Source: Balneolaceae bacterium (GTDB lineage: Bacteria > Bacteroidota > Rhodothermia > Balneolales > Balneolaceae). Taken from it: DNA of 64,000 nucleotides. The DNA is taken from contig JAFIES010000127.1 in assembly GCA_020832415.1 (NCBI GenBank), forward strand, positions 1 through 64,000. Direction: 5' to 3'. The position numbers were made by a program, and so were the translations under genes. The notes beneath the pieces are model-generated. The model saw only the letters and a program-made list of their open reading frames with translations, did not search any database and was not told the origin of the DNA. Shown here piece after piece: positions 9,310 through 18,575 of this stretch; positions within the stretch are counted from its first letter, which is position 1; each line of letters starts with the position of its first letter.

Positions 9310-10314
9310 TTAAGGCTGGTTTATCTCAAAGATTACCCCATGAGTGATGGTAGTGTACTCTAAAATTTCTTCAAGCGATTCATCCAAGTATTCAGCTGTT
9401 ACAGGCTCGTCTAAACTAGATGAATCATCAATTGATATAGCTACATTGTAGTGCAGTTCAAGTTGAACAAGCACATCGCTGAGGGGGGTATTTTCAAAAA
9501 CAAGCCGATTATCTTTCCATCCTATATACTGATCTAGATTGACTTGCTTAGCAGGAGTCGGGGGTTTGTTCAATACAATTTTTGAAATCTCTCCTGGTTC
9601 AAGTACTGTTGATTCTTCAATAAAATCGGAATTAGACCGAACCGATACTCTTCCACTTTGTAATGCAACTATTGACTCTTCTCTGTTTTTCCATGCTCGT
9701 ACACCAAAGGAAGTGCCTAAAACTTCAATGCGGGCTGTAGAAGTTAAAACTTCAAAACTTATACCAGCGGATGGTATAATATCAAAAAAAGCTTCCCCTG
9801 ATAATTGAACTTCTCTAAAGTCTTTACCATACCCTTCAGGAATAAAAAGTTCACTATCTGCATTTAATCGAACAGAACTTCCATCTGGAAGCTTGAAAGT
9901 CTTTTGCTCACCCGGCAAAGTATAAAAAGTTGCGCCAGCCACAACCCCTTGAGATGTATCATTAAATTTGAACTCATTTGAAGTAAAGAGATATAGAGAT
10001 AGTCCAAATGCCAATAACAGGGCCGCTGCCACTTTCCACCAAGTCCTATAAGAATACTTTTTATTTCGTCTCTCTTTTTGATGGGCAGATAATGATTTAC
10101 CTACAGTCCCTCTATTCATTACTTCATTAAAGCGATTAAATGCTTCTAGAGTATCAAATTCATATCTATCACTTAATTTTACATTGTAAATATTCCGATA
10201 GCTTTCAAAAAGCTCCTGATTTTTTTCTGATTTCTTCAGCCATTCTTCAAATGCTCTTTTTTCATGCGGAGTTGCCGCATCCGACAAATATCGATATATC
10301 TTTATGATTTCCAC
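9310..10314 (-). CDS. FecR-family anti-sigma factor
   Basis: Inner-membrane regulator that receives the signal from the STN domain of the SusC partner and controls the adjacent ECF sigma factor. The N-terminal ~90 cytoplasmic residues carry the EKRAFEEWLKKS helix, one membrane segment lies at ~93-112, and a periplasmic FecR domain follows (FKLPDGSSVRLNADSEL, GEAFFDI, VLGTSFGVRAW). The C-terminal part (~262-330, FENTPLSDVLVQLE) is the DUF4974-type domain usual in Bacteroidota. It lies 63 bp downstream of the sigma gene. Confidence 0.94.
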   Translation of the reverse strand: MEIIKIYRYLSDAATPHEKRAFEEWLKKSEKNQELFESYRNIYNVKLSDRYEFDTLEAFNRFNEVMNRGTVGKSLSAHQKERRNKKYSYRTWWKVAAALLLAFGLSLYLFTSNEFKFNDTSQGVVAGATFYTLPGEQKTFKLPDGSSVRLNADSELFIPEGYGKDFREVQLSGEAFFDIIPSAGISFEVLTSTARIEVLGTSFGVRAWKNREESIVALQSGRVSVRSNSDFIEESTVLEPGEISKIVLNKPPTPAKQVNLDQYIGWKDNRLVFENTPLSDVLVQLELHYNVAISIDDSSSLDEPVTAEYLDESLEEILEYTTITHGVIFEINQP

Positions 10315-10377
10315 TGATTCAATGTGTTAGGTACTATTTCATTTTGTACCCTTAACACGAATGAAAAGACCTATCCC

Positions 10378-10959
10378 CTAAAAAAAAATTAATAAGAGAG
10401 GAAATATTGTCGGATGAATATCAATATCAATTTCATTTGAAAGGTTTTCACGCAATATTTTTAGTGCTTTTGCCATTCTTGCCTCTACTGCCTTTACTGT
10501 TATCTCAAGGATTTGAGCAATTTCTGGATGAGTAAGTCCCTCCTTTCGATGTAAAAGCCAGGCTTCTTTACATTTTTCGGGCAACCTTTCAACTTCTTCA
10601 TGAACCCTAATCATTAACCTAGATTCTCTTGTAGAGTCCCCTCCTCCCTCTTTGTATTCTTTATATAAATGAATTATTTCTTGTTTATGTTTTCTTCTAA
10701 TCTGTTCATATTGAACAATATCAAGAGAACGGTTTTTCACAGAATGAAATAGAAATGCTTTGATTTTAGTCTTATCATCAAGTTTCATTCTAGACTCCCA
10801 CAGTGAGGCGAACACGTCTTGCACCACCCCTTCAGCAGCCTCTTTAGAACCTGTAATGCGAGCAGAGTATTCGCATAGTGATGCATAATTGTCCATAAAA
10901 AGATTTTTAAATCTTTTCTGATCCCCAGACTTTAATTTCCTTATAAGATCTGACTCCAT
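10378..10959 (-). CDS. ECF RNA polymerase sigma-70 factor (FecI/RpoE type)
   Basis: A 193-residue extracytoplasmic-function sigma factor. Region 2 starts around LFMDNYASLCEYSARIT and continues through VVQDVFASLWE. Region 4 contains LPEKCKEAWLLHRKEGLTHPEIAQIL, the helix-turn-helix that reads the -35 element, quoted here only by its edges LPEKCKEAW and HPEIAQIL. It heads the glucan utilisation operon and is paired with FecR and an STN-bearing SusC. Its own promoter must lie in the 254 bp before the end of virD4. Confidence 0.95.
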   Translation of the reverse strand: MESDLIRKLKSGDQKRFKNLFMDNYASLCEYSARITGSKEAAEGVVQDVFASLWESRMKLDDKTKIKAFLFHSVKNRSLDIVQYEQIRRKHKQEIIHLYKEYKEGGGDSTRESRLMIRVHEEVERLPEKCKEAWLLHRKEGLTHPEIAQILEITVKAVEARMAKALKILRENLSNEIDIDIHPTIFPLLLIFF

Positions 10960-11213
10960 GGAAAGTTAAATCCCTATTGCGATTACGCCGTTGAAATTTC
11001 CAGAGTATTTATTTTTTATTTCATAGCTCCATTTCAATATAGAATATGAAAGTAAATTCTCTAAAAAGTCAATTTTATACTGAGTCTATCCTATATGGTA
11101 ACCTTTTGTTAATAGATGAATGTAAATCGGATCATGATAAACCATACTATGTTCTCTAGTCAGGATGCAGGTTTGATCAAAGTTTTTTAATGTAGACAAT
11201 TGCTCATCTTTGA
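10960..11213. other. Junction between glucan locus and conjugative element
   Basis: 254 AT-rich bases between the ECF sigma gene and the stop of virD4. The promoter of the sigma operon must be here, and so must the left limit of the conjugative element. A TTTGATCAAA palindrome is near 11172-11181. No copy of the tRNA-Leu 3' end, no TTTGTACCAA motif and no clear terminator is visible. Confidence 0.4.
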
Positions 11214-13292
11214 CTAAAACATTGTAATTTCAAAATCATCCCCGATATCCTCTTTTTGGGTATGTTCTTCTATCTCCCTCTCAGCCTCTTTTTCATCACT
11301 ATCTGTGGCTTTGTACTGTTCATACTCATGATTGCGTATCAAACGGCGAAGCTTCACTTCAATGGTGCCGGTATCATCGTCGATAGGGAACTTAGCGGGC
11401 AGGTTGTTGATTGTTTCGAACACTTCTGATTGGTCCGGTGTTAATGCCGAAAAACGGGGATCGCTGTAATATCGAATCCGCTTGGCCAGTATCGGGTTCT
11501 CCCCTTCCACCAGGATTATCTGCTGGTTTGACGGCAGGCGACGGACTTCATCGGCATTCATCACTCGTCGTTTCTGTTCGCTTCTGGAGGTTCCCCGCCC
11601 GGAACTGTGATGCTGGCCGCTGCTTTTATTTTTGGACTTGGAAACGGAAACAACCGTGGTCTCTCCAATCGTTTTTGAGATGTATTCGGCCGTGTCTATG
11701 TCATTGGTTCCAAATACCTGGATGATTCCCGAGTTGGAAAAAAAAGATTTCCAGTTCTCTTTGTAGAGCGGCTGGATCTGGGACAGGTCCTGAAAAATGA
11801 TCCAGAACTTCAGCCCATACCCGCGAACCAGCGAGTAAGCTTTTCGGACAACATCGAGGCGGCCAAGGTTGGCAAATTCATCCAACAGAAAGAGCACCTT
11901 TTCTTCATTGGCTTTGGCCAGGTTGGTTTTTCTTATTGAGATTGCTTTACGAATAAACATGGTAATGACCACACGGATCCATTTTGAGTAGGCCTCCAGT
12001 TTCTCAGAGGGAATGATCAGGTAGATGGTGGCACGGCCGGTAATCACCTGCTCATAGGAAAAGTCCGAATGGGACATCACCGAGGATATTTCCGGAGAAT
12101 GAAAGATCTGAATTTCACTTTTCAGGGTCTCCATAATACTAACCAGCATTTTCTCCGATGCTGCTGCAGTGAGGATTTCATTGGCAAATTTTTTGATGTC
12201 CAGGGGCAGGTCACTAATGCTGATCTTTTTGATGTAGACCATCAGGTCTTCGGACGGTATGGAAAATAGATGATTGATCGTGGAGAGATTTCGAAGCTCC
12301 GGACTGTAATTTGGATGGTTTGGATGGTTGTATTCGGGAGCTGTGCAAACATAAATGAGGAAACCCAGATATAGATTTTTTGCCCGGTTGATCCAAAAGG
12401 GATCCCCCGTCATCTCTTTGGTAAATACGATATCGACAATATCCATGCAGGGATCAAAGGCGTCCTGAAAGTTTGTAGATATCCCATCCAACGGGTTGAA
12501 ATGATGGGTACCATTCTTCTTGCCCCAGATCGATTCCCTGAACGGGTCCAGGCAGATGATCTGCTGGCCCAGCTCGCGTTCCCGGTGGTCGGCGGTAAAA
12601 TTGCAGTTTTCTCCTTTCGGGTCTACCGTAATGACGGAGTAGGGGTAGTTAAGCAAATTTGGAATGATTACCCCAACCCCCTTCCCGGCACCGGTCGGAG
12701 CCATGGTGGCCAGGTGGCGATCCCCACCATACTTGAGGAGCTTGCCTTTTTTCAGGTGGGCCCCAATGATCAGCCTGCCCGAAGCCCCAATGGGCGAATC
12801 ATCCATATAGTGATCCCCATACTGGATTTCTGCGGTTCCATGTGTGCCGACAGATCGTTTTAGTGGTGGTTTGATCAGGAAAAACATGGCAAGGAACATA
12901 TAGGTCCAATAGACTCCACCTAAAATCCACTGATCCCTGAGAATAAAAGTGTATGAGTAGTCACGAAGTGCCCCAATGAGCAGGGACGCATCATAAAGCT
13001 CTCCGGAAGTTCCGCCCACACAGATCCCGGCAAGTACAAACAGGCCAGCCCCCTCTACACTTTTTCCGGTTAAGATCAGATAGAGAGCGAAAACCAGTGA
13101 TGTTCCCATTATCCAAAAGAGCCCCATAATTACAGGGCGTGGCAGAATAAGGTCAGGCATCACTCCTGTAAATCCAATCATGATCATCTGGTTCATAAAC
13201 AGGTATGCCATCAGCAATGATGATACCCCGGCGATCCCCAGGGGCAGTAAGAGATCACCATCATCCACTACCAGGATCTCTTTTTTTTCCAT
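11214..13292 (-). CDS. virD4: Type IV coupling protein VirD4/TraG
   Basis: ATPase that brings the relaxase-DNA complex to the transfer channel. The 692-residue protein has several N-terminal membrane helices (~15-140), Walker A APTGAGKG (~198-205), a VDPKGENC stretch after it, and Walker B VLFLLDEFANLG (~466-477). The C-terminus is acidic and rich in Glu/Asp. It is the last gene of the virB operon, 4 bp after virB10. The long multi-pass N-terminus, with four to five helices rather than two, is longer than in Agrobacterium VirD4 but is usual in TraG-like proteins. Confidence 0.95.
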   Translation of the reverse strand: MEKKEILVVDDGDLLLPLGIAGVSSLLMAYLFMNQMIMIGFTGVMPDLILPRPVIMGLFWIMGTSLVFALYLILTGKSVEGAGLFVLAGICVGGTSGELYDASLLIGALRDYSYTFILRDQWILGGVYWTYMFLAMFFLIKPPLKRSVGTHGTAEIQYGDHYMDDSPIGASGRLIIGAHLKKGKLLKYGGDRHLATMAPTGAGKGVGVIIPNLLNYPYSVITVDPKGENCNFTADHRERELGQQIICLDPFRESIWGKKNGTHHFNPLDGISTNFQDAFDPCMDIVDIVFTKEMTGDPFWINRAKNLYLGFLIYVCTAPEYNHPNHPNYSPELRNLSTINHLFSIPSEDLMVYIKKISISDLPLDIKKFANEILTAAASEKMLVSIMETLKSEIQIFHSPEISSVMSHSDFSYEQVITGRATIYLIIPSEKLEAYSKWIRVVITMFIRKAISIRKTNLAKANEEKVLFLLDEFANLGRLDVVRKAYSLVRGYGLKFWIIFQDLSQIQPLYKENWKSFFSNSGIIQVFGTNDIDTAEYISKTIGETTVVSVSKSKNKSSGQHHSSGRGTSRSEQKRRVMNADEVRRLPSNQQIILVEGENPILAKRIRYYSDPRFSALTPDQSEVFETINNLPAKFPIDDDTGTIEVKLRRLIRNHEYEQYKATDSDEKEAEREIEEHTQKEDIGDDFEITMF

Positions 13293-13296
13293 CGCC

Positions 13297-14448
13297 TTAC
13301 TCCAGATAGGTTAATTCAAAGGGCTCAGCAAAGAAAATATCATCCAGAACAAATATGGTGAATGGTGTTCCCGCTTCGATTTCAATGGTGGGCTGGCGGT
13401 TCATGTTTCGCTGGAGCAGCTGATTGGCCACTCGCTGAAAATCCCGTGCAACTTGCATGGCAATGGTTTCCCTGGCAGTCAGCCCACCAAACCCACCAAC
13501 AAATCCGCCTCCTCCACCCCCTGAAATCGCAAACGAGGCACTGGCACCGATGAGCGAGAGCATGGCAGACTGGCCAAAGGTGCTCCAGAAGTGGGTCTTT
13601 ACATCCCCACCAAGACCACTCATACCCATCAGGTCGTGAGTTGGCACTCCGGGCAGGTTCATGGAGCGGCCATCGGGGAAGATTATCCGGTCCCAGCTCA
13701 TCATCAGCTTTCTCTGGTCAAAAGCGATACTTGATTCATAGGATCCGATCAGTCGGGTTCCTCGTGGTATCAACAGGTGATTTTGCCTGACCGAGTCAAA
13801 CACATCCCTGTTTACAATCCCCACGATGTTGCCCGGCAAGGCAGAGGTGATGGCCGTTTGCAAAGTTGCTTCAATCAGCGTCCCTTCCATGATCGAGTAG
13901 GGCGTTACCGGGGATTCAAATTCAGTCACCTCTCTCTGTGTTCGCCACCCCTGTCCGTTTCGCCTGTCCGGGCTTGTCGGTTGGAAGGCGGCCCCTTCGT
14001 TTTGCTGTCCGGGGAGAGACACGGCCCCACCCACCTTTATGGAGCTTGACAATGCCTGCTCATAAAGCTCCCGGTGACGATCCGGTTCCTGCTGCCTTCG
14101 CTGTTGATTCAGTTGTTCAGGGCGTGCAGATGTCTCAGCCACAGCGGGTTTGGGCCGCGTTCGTGGCCGCTGAAAAATCGATTCCGGTGGCGGTAAGTCT
14201 GACATTTGCACCTCGGATTCACGGATATCGGTTTCCGGTTCGGGTTCTTCTGGTGGCGGGTCATTTCTTAAAAACCTCGCATCTCCCGAGCGCACTTGTT
14301 GGTCGAAAGCTCCGGGCTGTGGTGGCGCGGGTTTAAACAGGTTGTAGAGTAGTACGGCCAGTAACAATCCTCCAAAGGCAAGGCCTGCCACAATCAACAG
14401 TCTTTGATTGGGCTTGTTCAATGGACTTTTTTCATCTTTTACTTTCAT
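13297..14448 (-). CDS. virB10: T4SS channel protein VirB10/TrbI
   Basis: Core-complex protein that spans both membranes. A short cytoplasmic tail, one membrane helix (~17-38) and a Pro/Glu-rich periplasmic linker (~40-95) lead to the conserved C-terminal TrbI domain (~180-383), with LIPRGTRLIGSYESS, WDRIIFPDGRSMNLPG and a hydrophobic antenna-like region around SAMLSLIGASASFAISGGGGG. Length (383 aa) is normal. It lies 1 bp after virB9 and 4 bp before virD4. Confidence 0.95.
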   Translation of the reverse strand: MKVKDEKSPLNKPNQRLLIVAGLAFGGLLLAVLLYNLFKPAPPQPGAFDQQVRSGDARFLRNDPPPEEPEPETDIRESEVQMSDLPPPESIFQRPRTRPKPAVAETSARPEQLNQQRRQQEPDRHRELYEQALSSSIKVGGAVSLPGQQNEGAAFQPTSPDRRNGQGWRTQREVTEFESPVTPYSIMEGTLIEATLQTAITSALPGNIVGIVNRDVFDSVRQNHLLIPRGTRLIGSYESSIAFDQRKLMMSWDRIIFPDGRSMNLPGVPTHDLMGMSGLGGDVKTHFWSTFGQSAMLSLIGASASFAISGGGGGGFVGGFGGLTARETIAMQVARDFQRVANQLLQRNMNRQPTIEIEAGTPFTIFVLDDIFFAEPFELTYLE

Positions 14449-14449
14449 C

Positions 14450-15343
14450 TCAGCCTTCCTCCTTCAATGATATCAACAGGATCTGGTCGCGCGTGGTCCT
14501 CCCAATCCCGTGCCACCTCCGTTTTTCAAACTGATAGGATAACTTCGCGTTTCGAAAGACACGATCGGTTTTCAGCAGGTTCTTATCCGGATCGAAGGTT
14601 GTATTCATCTGCAATTTATCACCAAAGCGATTGGTCAAAAAGACCCCGGGGAGCTCATGGGCGTCAATGACAGCTTCATCGGGTAACTGGATATATACAT
14701 GGCGGCCGTTATCCCAGATCGCTTCGGGTTCCCATGGAAATCCATAACGTCCCTCCTCTGTCACATAGCGATGAAATGCCTGTTCCGGCTCTTCTTTCCT
14801 CTTCTCCCTGAGAATCGTTTCCTGTAGCTCCCGCTGATGATTCCGAAGCCTCTCATTCAGACTGCTTTTCTCTTCACCCGGATAGTAGAAGGAGATCCCC
14901 CGCGTGAAATAGATGGTCGGATTGGTAGAATCCTCTTCCAGTTTTGGGGCTTTCAGGGTGATATCGTAGACCCTTCGATTCGTTGTGATTACAAAATTGG
15001 TTGCTATGTTATCTATAATCGGTTTGACCAGAAAGATTACCCGGCTGTTCTCCCCTTCCCCCTGAAGGGTATAGTCAATCTGCCAGCGGTGGGAATCACC
15101 AATCGCTTGTCCCACAATCTGCTCCCCCCGCTCAAGTTCAATCCGCGAGATCCGCAGAGGAGAAGCGGTCACGACCGGCTCCGCATAGCCAAAGGGGTAC
15201 TCTATCCGGTCGGACGTTTCGTTAATGGGATATACCACAACCCCACGCTCATCAATATCTATCTCTTGGCCGGCAATTTGCCGTGCATCGAGGGTTCCGG
15301 TTACAGCCAAAAGTAGTACAAGTAGAAGTGTTGTTGCTTTCAT
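14450..15343 (-). CDS. virB9: T4SS outer-membrane core protein VirB9/TrbG
   Basis: Periplasmic/outer-membrane core component that pairs with VirB10. A signal peptide is at ~1-20 (ends TLDARQ). The central part (IEYPFGYAEPVVTASPLRISRIELERGE) matches the VirB9 N-lobe, quoted by its edges IEYPFGYAEP and ISRIELERGE. The C-lobe contains FPWEPEAIWDNGRHVYIQLP, the typical VirB9 segment where a W-x-P/W-D-G run precedes the strand that binds VirB7. Length 297 aa is normal. Confidence 0.93.
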   Translation of the reverse strand: MKATTLLLVLLLAVTGTLDARQIAGQEIDIDERGVVVYPINETSDRIEYPFGYAEPVVTASPLRISRIELERGEQIVGQAIGDSHRWQIDYTLQGEGENSRVIFLVKPIIDNIATNFVITTNRRVYDITLKAPKLEEDSTNPTIYFTRGISFYYPGEEKSSLNERLRNHQRELQETILREKRKEEPEQAFHRYVTEEGRYGFPWEPEAIWDNGRHVYIQLPDEAVIDAHELPGVFLTNRFGDKLQMNTTFDPDKNLLKTDRVFRNAKLSYQFEKRRWHGIGRTTRDQILLISLKEEG

Positions 15344-15350
15344 AATGTCC

Positions 15351-16034
15351 CTATTGTTGAGTTAATGGTGTGATTGAGCCCCAGTTCAGCTCTGTGATAT
15401 AGATACCGAGTGGGTTCTGGAGAATACCTTGAGAGGTGGTTGGCGGCTGATTCTGAATCTTGATATACGCCTCCCAAGTCTGTATTTGTGAAGAAGAGCC
15501 CCGAACAGGCATGGTGGTTTCTACCCACTGGAGTCGCCAGGTCCCCTGTTCATCGGTTTGCAGGATCTGTGACACCTCTATGGTGCGCCTCATGGATCTT
15601 ACCAGCAGTCGGGGATCATTTTCACGCTGTGCATAATACTCATTCATACGCGCAGCAACGTCGCTCGACAGCATGGTAAAGGCATCGGTGAGTTGATCAA
15701 TTACCAGCTGCTCATCCCCATAAACCGACCGCATCGCACGCAGCCATTTGTAAAGCTCCGCGCGTATAAGCCGCTGATCATTTCTGGAGAGCTGTTCCGC
15801 GCTACCCAGAATCGTGATCTGATCAAAGTCATCGACACTCACCAGGTAGGGAACATATTTCGCTTGAAAACTACGCACGATAAATGCACCAGTTACAAAG
15901 AATAGCGTAATGGCACAGATGAAAAATGCACGCCTCCAGTTCTCCTTCGATTTGGATAGGTCCAGGTAGGGATCATCCTTTCTGGGATTGGTCTGTGCAG
16001 CAAAAAAGGTGTTATCTTCTTTCTGTTTTTTCAT
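15351..16034 (-). CDS. virB8: T4SS inner-membrane protein VirB8/TrbF
   Basis: Bitopic assembly factor of the transfer channel. A cytoplasmic N-terminus of ~34 residues, one membrane helix (~35-53) and a periplasmic NTF2-like domain (YVPYLVSVDD, ARMNEYYAQREND, WRLQWVET) fit the family, as does the length (227 aa). The stop of virB6 overlaps its start by 4 bp, which suggests translational coupling. Confidence 0.9.
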   Translation of the reverse strand: MKKQKEDNTFFAAQTNPRKDDPYLDLSKSKENWRRAFFICAITLFFVTGAFIVRSFQAKYVPYLVSVDDFDQITILGSAEQLSRNDQRLIRAELYKWLRAMRSVYGDEQLVIDQLTDAFTMLSSDVAARMNEYYAQRENDPRLLVRSMRRTIEVSQILQTDEQGTWRLQWVETTMPVRGSSSQIQTWEAYIKIQNQPPTTSQGILQNPLGIYITELNWGSITPLTQQ

Positions 16035-16981
16035 ATTTCATTGATTCTTGTGATTAGTTTGCCAAAGTCAACATTCTGGTTCTCCGCTATGAACTGTGCC
16101 ATTTTGGAGGGGAGTTTACCCAGTACGGTTACCGTCAGCCAGGCCAAAAAAAGCAAGCCCCATGTCTCCGTGAAAGAGTAGATGCCTTCATTGGAGAGCA
16201 TCTCAATCTGATCGTGAAGAACCACAATCATGAAGGCGAGAATGATGTAAAAAAGAAACACTTTCACCGCCAGCCCGAAGATGTATGAGAGGTACCGCTC
16301 GGGAAAACCACGGGTCATTCTCATTGGCAGAAATGCCAAAAATACAGGACTGATTGAGAGGGCGATCAGTACTTCAATGGTCAGGTACGCATACTGCAGG
16401 GCGATCACCAAAAAGGCAATAAAGATCAGGATCGCCGCTGTCACCTTCATGAAAAGACGCAGATTTGACGGTGACGCTCCACCCAGAAAAGCCCCTTCAG
16501 CTACCCGGCGTGCCGTTGCCCAAAAACCGCTTTCCGAGCGCAGTATATCCCCAAAAAACTGGAAGCCGAGCATCATGATGTCCGCTTCACTGTAGATTTG
16601 CGGGTTGCCGCTTACAATCCCTGCTATTTGCTGAAATCCCTCCACGAGGATATCCAGTGACCAGTAGAAAATCAGCAGCACAAAAAAGAAGATCAGGATG
16701 ATCAACTTTTTGGAGAGGGTTGGAAGTATAGCCACCTCTTTGTCGGAGAATTTTAGCCCGATGGCAAAAAAGATCAAGTCCAGTATGGCCAGTGAAATAA
16801 AGATGGCGATCGCCGTGGCGAAGACCCTCGTCCTCCACTCCAGGCTGACAACTTCCTGGAATTCATTCAGTGAATCCACAAACGAGGCTTGTCCCACCGC
16901 GTCAGCGGGAATCAACAGGGCTGCCATACAGGCTAGAAGGCCGCCCAAATAGGCCCAGGTATGTCGTCTCCCTGTGTTCAT
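16031..16981 (-). CDS. virB6: T4SS polytopic membrane protein VirB6/TrbL
   Basis: Multi-pass inner-membrane subunit of the channel. Following a likely signal/first helix (AYLGGLLACMAALLIP) there are about six further hydrophobic segments, including FATAIAIFISLAILDLIFFA, LIILIFFFVLLIFYW and the VFLFYIILAFMIVVL pair. I chose the ATG at 16981 because it follows the stop of the upstream gene by 2 bp and gives a clean signal segment. An ATG at 17008 would overlap that gene by 25 bp and adds nine residues. Confidence 0.85.
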   Translation of the reverse strand: MNTGRRHTWAYLGGLLACMAALLIPADAVGQASFVDSLNEFQEVVSLEWRTRVFATAIAIFISLAILDLIFFAIGLKFSDKEVAILPTLSKKLIILIFFFVLLIFYWSLDILVEGFQQIAGIVSGNPQIYSEADIMMLGFQFFGDILRSESGFWATARRVAEGAFLGGASPSNLRLFMKVTAAILIFIAFLVIALQYAYLTIEVLIALSISPVFLAFLPMRMTRGFPERYLSYIFGLAVKVFLFYIILAFMIVVLHDQIEMLSNEGIYSFTETWGLLFLAWLTVTVLGKLPSKMAQFIAENQNVDFGKLITRINEI

Positions 16982-16983
16982 GT

Positions 16984-18108
16984 TCAGTTCCCCCGGCTTC
17001 CTGCCCAACTGGGTACCAATGGCCGGGATTGAGAATTTCTCAGCGCTTCGATAAACTCTTGCGTTTCGGCATCAAACTCCATATCCATTCTCTCGCGGAA
17101 ATAGGTATTGTCATACGCCTGCTCAATTCGCTCTTTCTCTCGCTGGGTCATAAAGGATGCGTTGGCTGCAAAGATCCGGTTCATCTCCAGGGTTTCCCGT
17201 GTATGAAGAGCCGACAGCTCCACCTGGATCTGTTGCGCCTGCATGGGAGTAAGCTGCTCGTGATGCAGCGCCCAGAGTAGGGTGTCAATGTAGTCGTGAT
17301 TCTCTCCTGTCATCAGCCAGTTTTCATGGGCTGCAACAAGCAATCGGTCCGCCTCCTGGATCTGATGTTCACGAAACCGATGCTGGATCTCCATCTGGTA
17401 GTCCGGATCATGATCGTATTGAGCCAGCCGGTTTACCGTATCATAAAGCAGATGATAGTGATCGGCTATATAGGCACCAAGCCATCCAAGTTCTTCCCTC
17501 GCCTGTTCCGCCGCCTCAATATGATCGCGGATATCGCGCTGCCGGTGTGGCTCAAGCTCCGTTCGCTGCTGATGGTTGAGCTGTTCCATGGTCACACGCA
17601 GGTGCTCATCCTGCACACGCACCATGCACTCATGAACAATCGCAGAGGCCACTTCCACATTGGTCAGCTCTTCAATCGCTTCAATAATTTTTTCATCACC
17701 TGAGCTGCCAAATATCCCACCAAGAAGCCCTCCTGTGAGATAGTTGACCCCCATATTCAGCGCACTGTCCACTGCCCCGCTGATATCAAATCCGCCGAAG
17801 GCAAACCCCAGTCCACGCTCTACAACACTGTTAAGTGATGGTTGTAAATCTCCGCACTGTTCATGTGGAAGAAATATCCCTGTTATGCCATGTGGATTTG
17901 AATTAAAATCGATCCCGTAACGATTCTGGATCTCGTTAATAAATGCCATATACTCCTGCATGTATTGATCCCAGTTATCACAAATGTGTGGCTCTATCAC
18001 GCATATGGGATGGTCATCCGGTGGCGGCTCTGATTGACCGTTTACCTGCTCGGCAGACAGCACCATGGTGATGCAGCCCACCCCGATCATAATTGTTCTT
18101 CGTATCAT
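16984..18108 (-). CDS. Exported helical protein in the VirB5 position
   Basis: A 374-residue protein with a signal peptide (~1-24, ending EQVNGQ). Cys36, Cys43 and Cys81 lie in its N-terminal part, with a Gly-rich hydrophobic patch (GLGFAFGGFDISGAVDSAL, GGLLGGIFG) at ~90-135, then a long helical stretch very rich in His, Gln, Glu and Arg (~155-350). Its place between the lipoprotein and virB6, the export signal and the helical C-terminal part (ETLEMNRIFAANASFMTQ) fit the minor-pilin VirB5/TrbJ role. I do not recognise clear sequence similarity; it is longer than typical VirB5 (~220 aa). Function is inferred from gene order. Confidence 0.6.
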   Translation of the reverse strand: MIRRTIMIGVGCITMVLSAEQVNGQSEPPPDDHPICVIEPHICDNWDQYMQEYMAFINEIQNRYGIDFNSNPHGITGIFLPHEQCGDLQPSLNSVVERGLGFAFGGFDISGAVDSALNMGVNYLTGGLLGGIFGSSGDEKIIEAIEELTNVEVASAIVHECMVRVQDEHLRVTMEQLNHQQRTELEPHRQRDIRDHIEAAEQAREELGWLGAYIADHYHLLYDTVNRLAQYDHDPDYQMEIQHRFREHQIQEADRLLVAAHENWLMTGENHDYIDTLLWALHHEQLTPMQAQQIQVELSALHTRETLEMNRIFAANASFMTQREKERIEQAYDNTYFRERMDMEFDAETQEFIEALRNSQSRPLVPSWAGSRGN

Positions 18109-18134
18109 CTCAGTCCCTCGTTTTTGGTTCCGGT

Positions 18135-18575
18135 TTAATGGTTTATTTGTCCTAAGACATGCTCAACACTTATTCCTTGTGTCCGAGATTCTTCCATCAG
18201 TTTCTCTTCTTCTATCGCAACATCATTTTCTACTACAATCTGTGCTAGAATAGTCTTCTTGTATCTTGTTAATTCCGTAACTGTCATTGAAACCCTTAGT
18301 CCTGAAAACCCGATGTATTTTGGGCTTTCCCATATTCCGATGACCGGATTATCAAAATTATCTTGAAACTGATCATTTCCGTCCCGCCAGGTAACCTGTG
18401 CGCGGCCGGGCTCTTCGATTTCAGGGTCGATTCCATACGCATCGGTGATGATCACCCGATAGTAAAATTCGTAAGTCTCCTCCTCTTCTTGCGGTGCTGT
18501 TGAACCTGATGAACAACCGGCCATCAGCAGACAGAGCAGGATCCAGTAGTTTATTTGTAGAAATTTTCTATTCAT
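18135..18575 (-). CDS. Lipoprotein of the T4SS operon (VirB7 position)
   Basis: A 146-residue lipoprotein with lipobox LMAGC (Cys21) followed by SSGS and an acidic linker. The mature part looks beta-rich. The gene overlaps the end of virB4 by 8 bp and precedes the VirB5-slot gene by 26 bp, so it belongs to the operon. A lipoprotein here suggests the VirB7 job of anchoring VirB9 in the outer membrane, but it is about three times the size of classical VirB7 and I see no family motif beyond the lipobox. Confidence 0.65.
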   Translation of the reverse strand: MNRKFLQINYWILLCLLMAGCSSGSTAPQEEEETYEFYYRVIITDAYGIDPEIEEPGRAQVTWRDGNDQFQDNFDNPVIGIWESPKYIGFSGLRVSMTVTELTRYKKTILAQIVVENDVAIEEEKLMEESRTQGISVEHVLGQINH

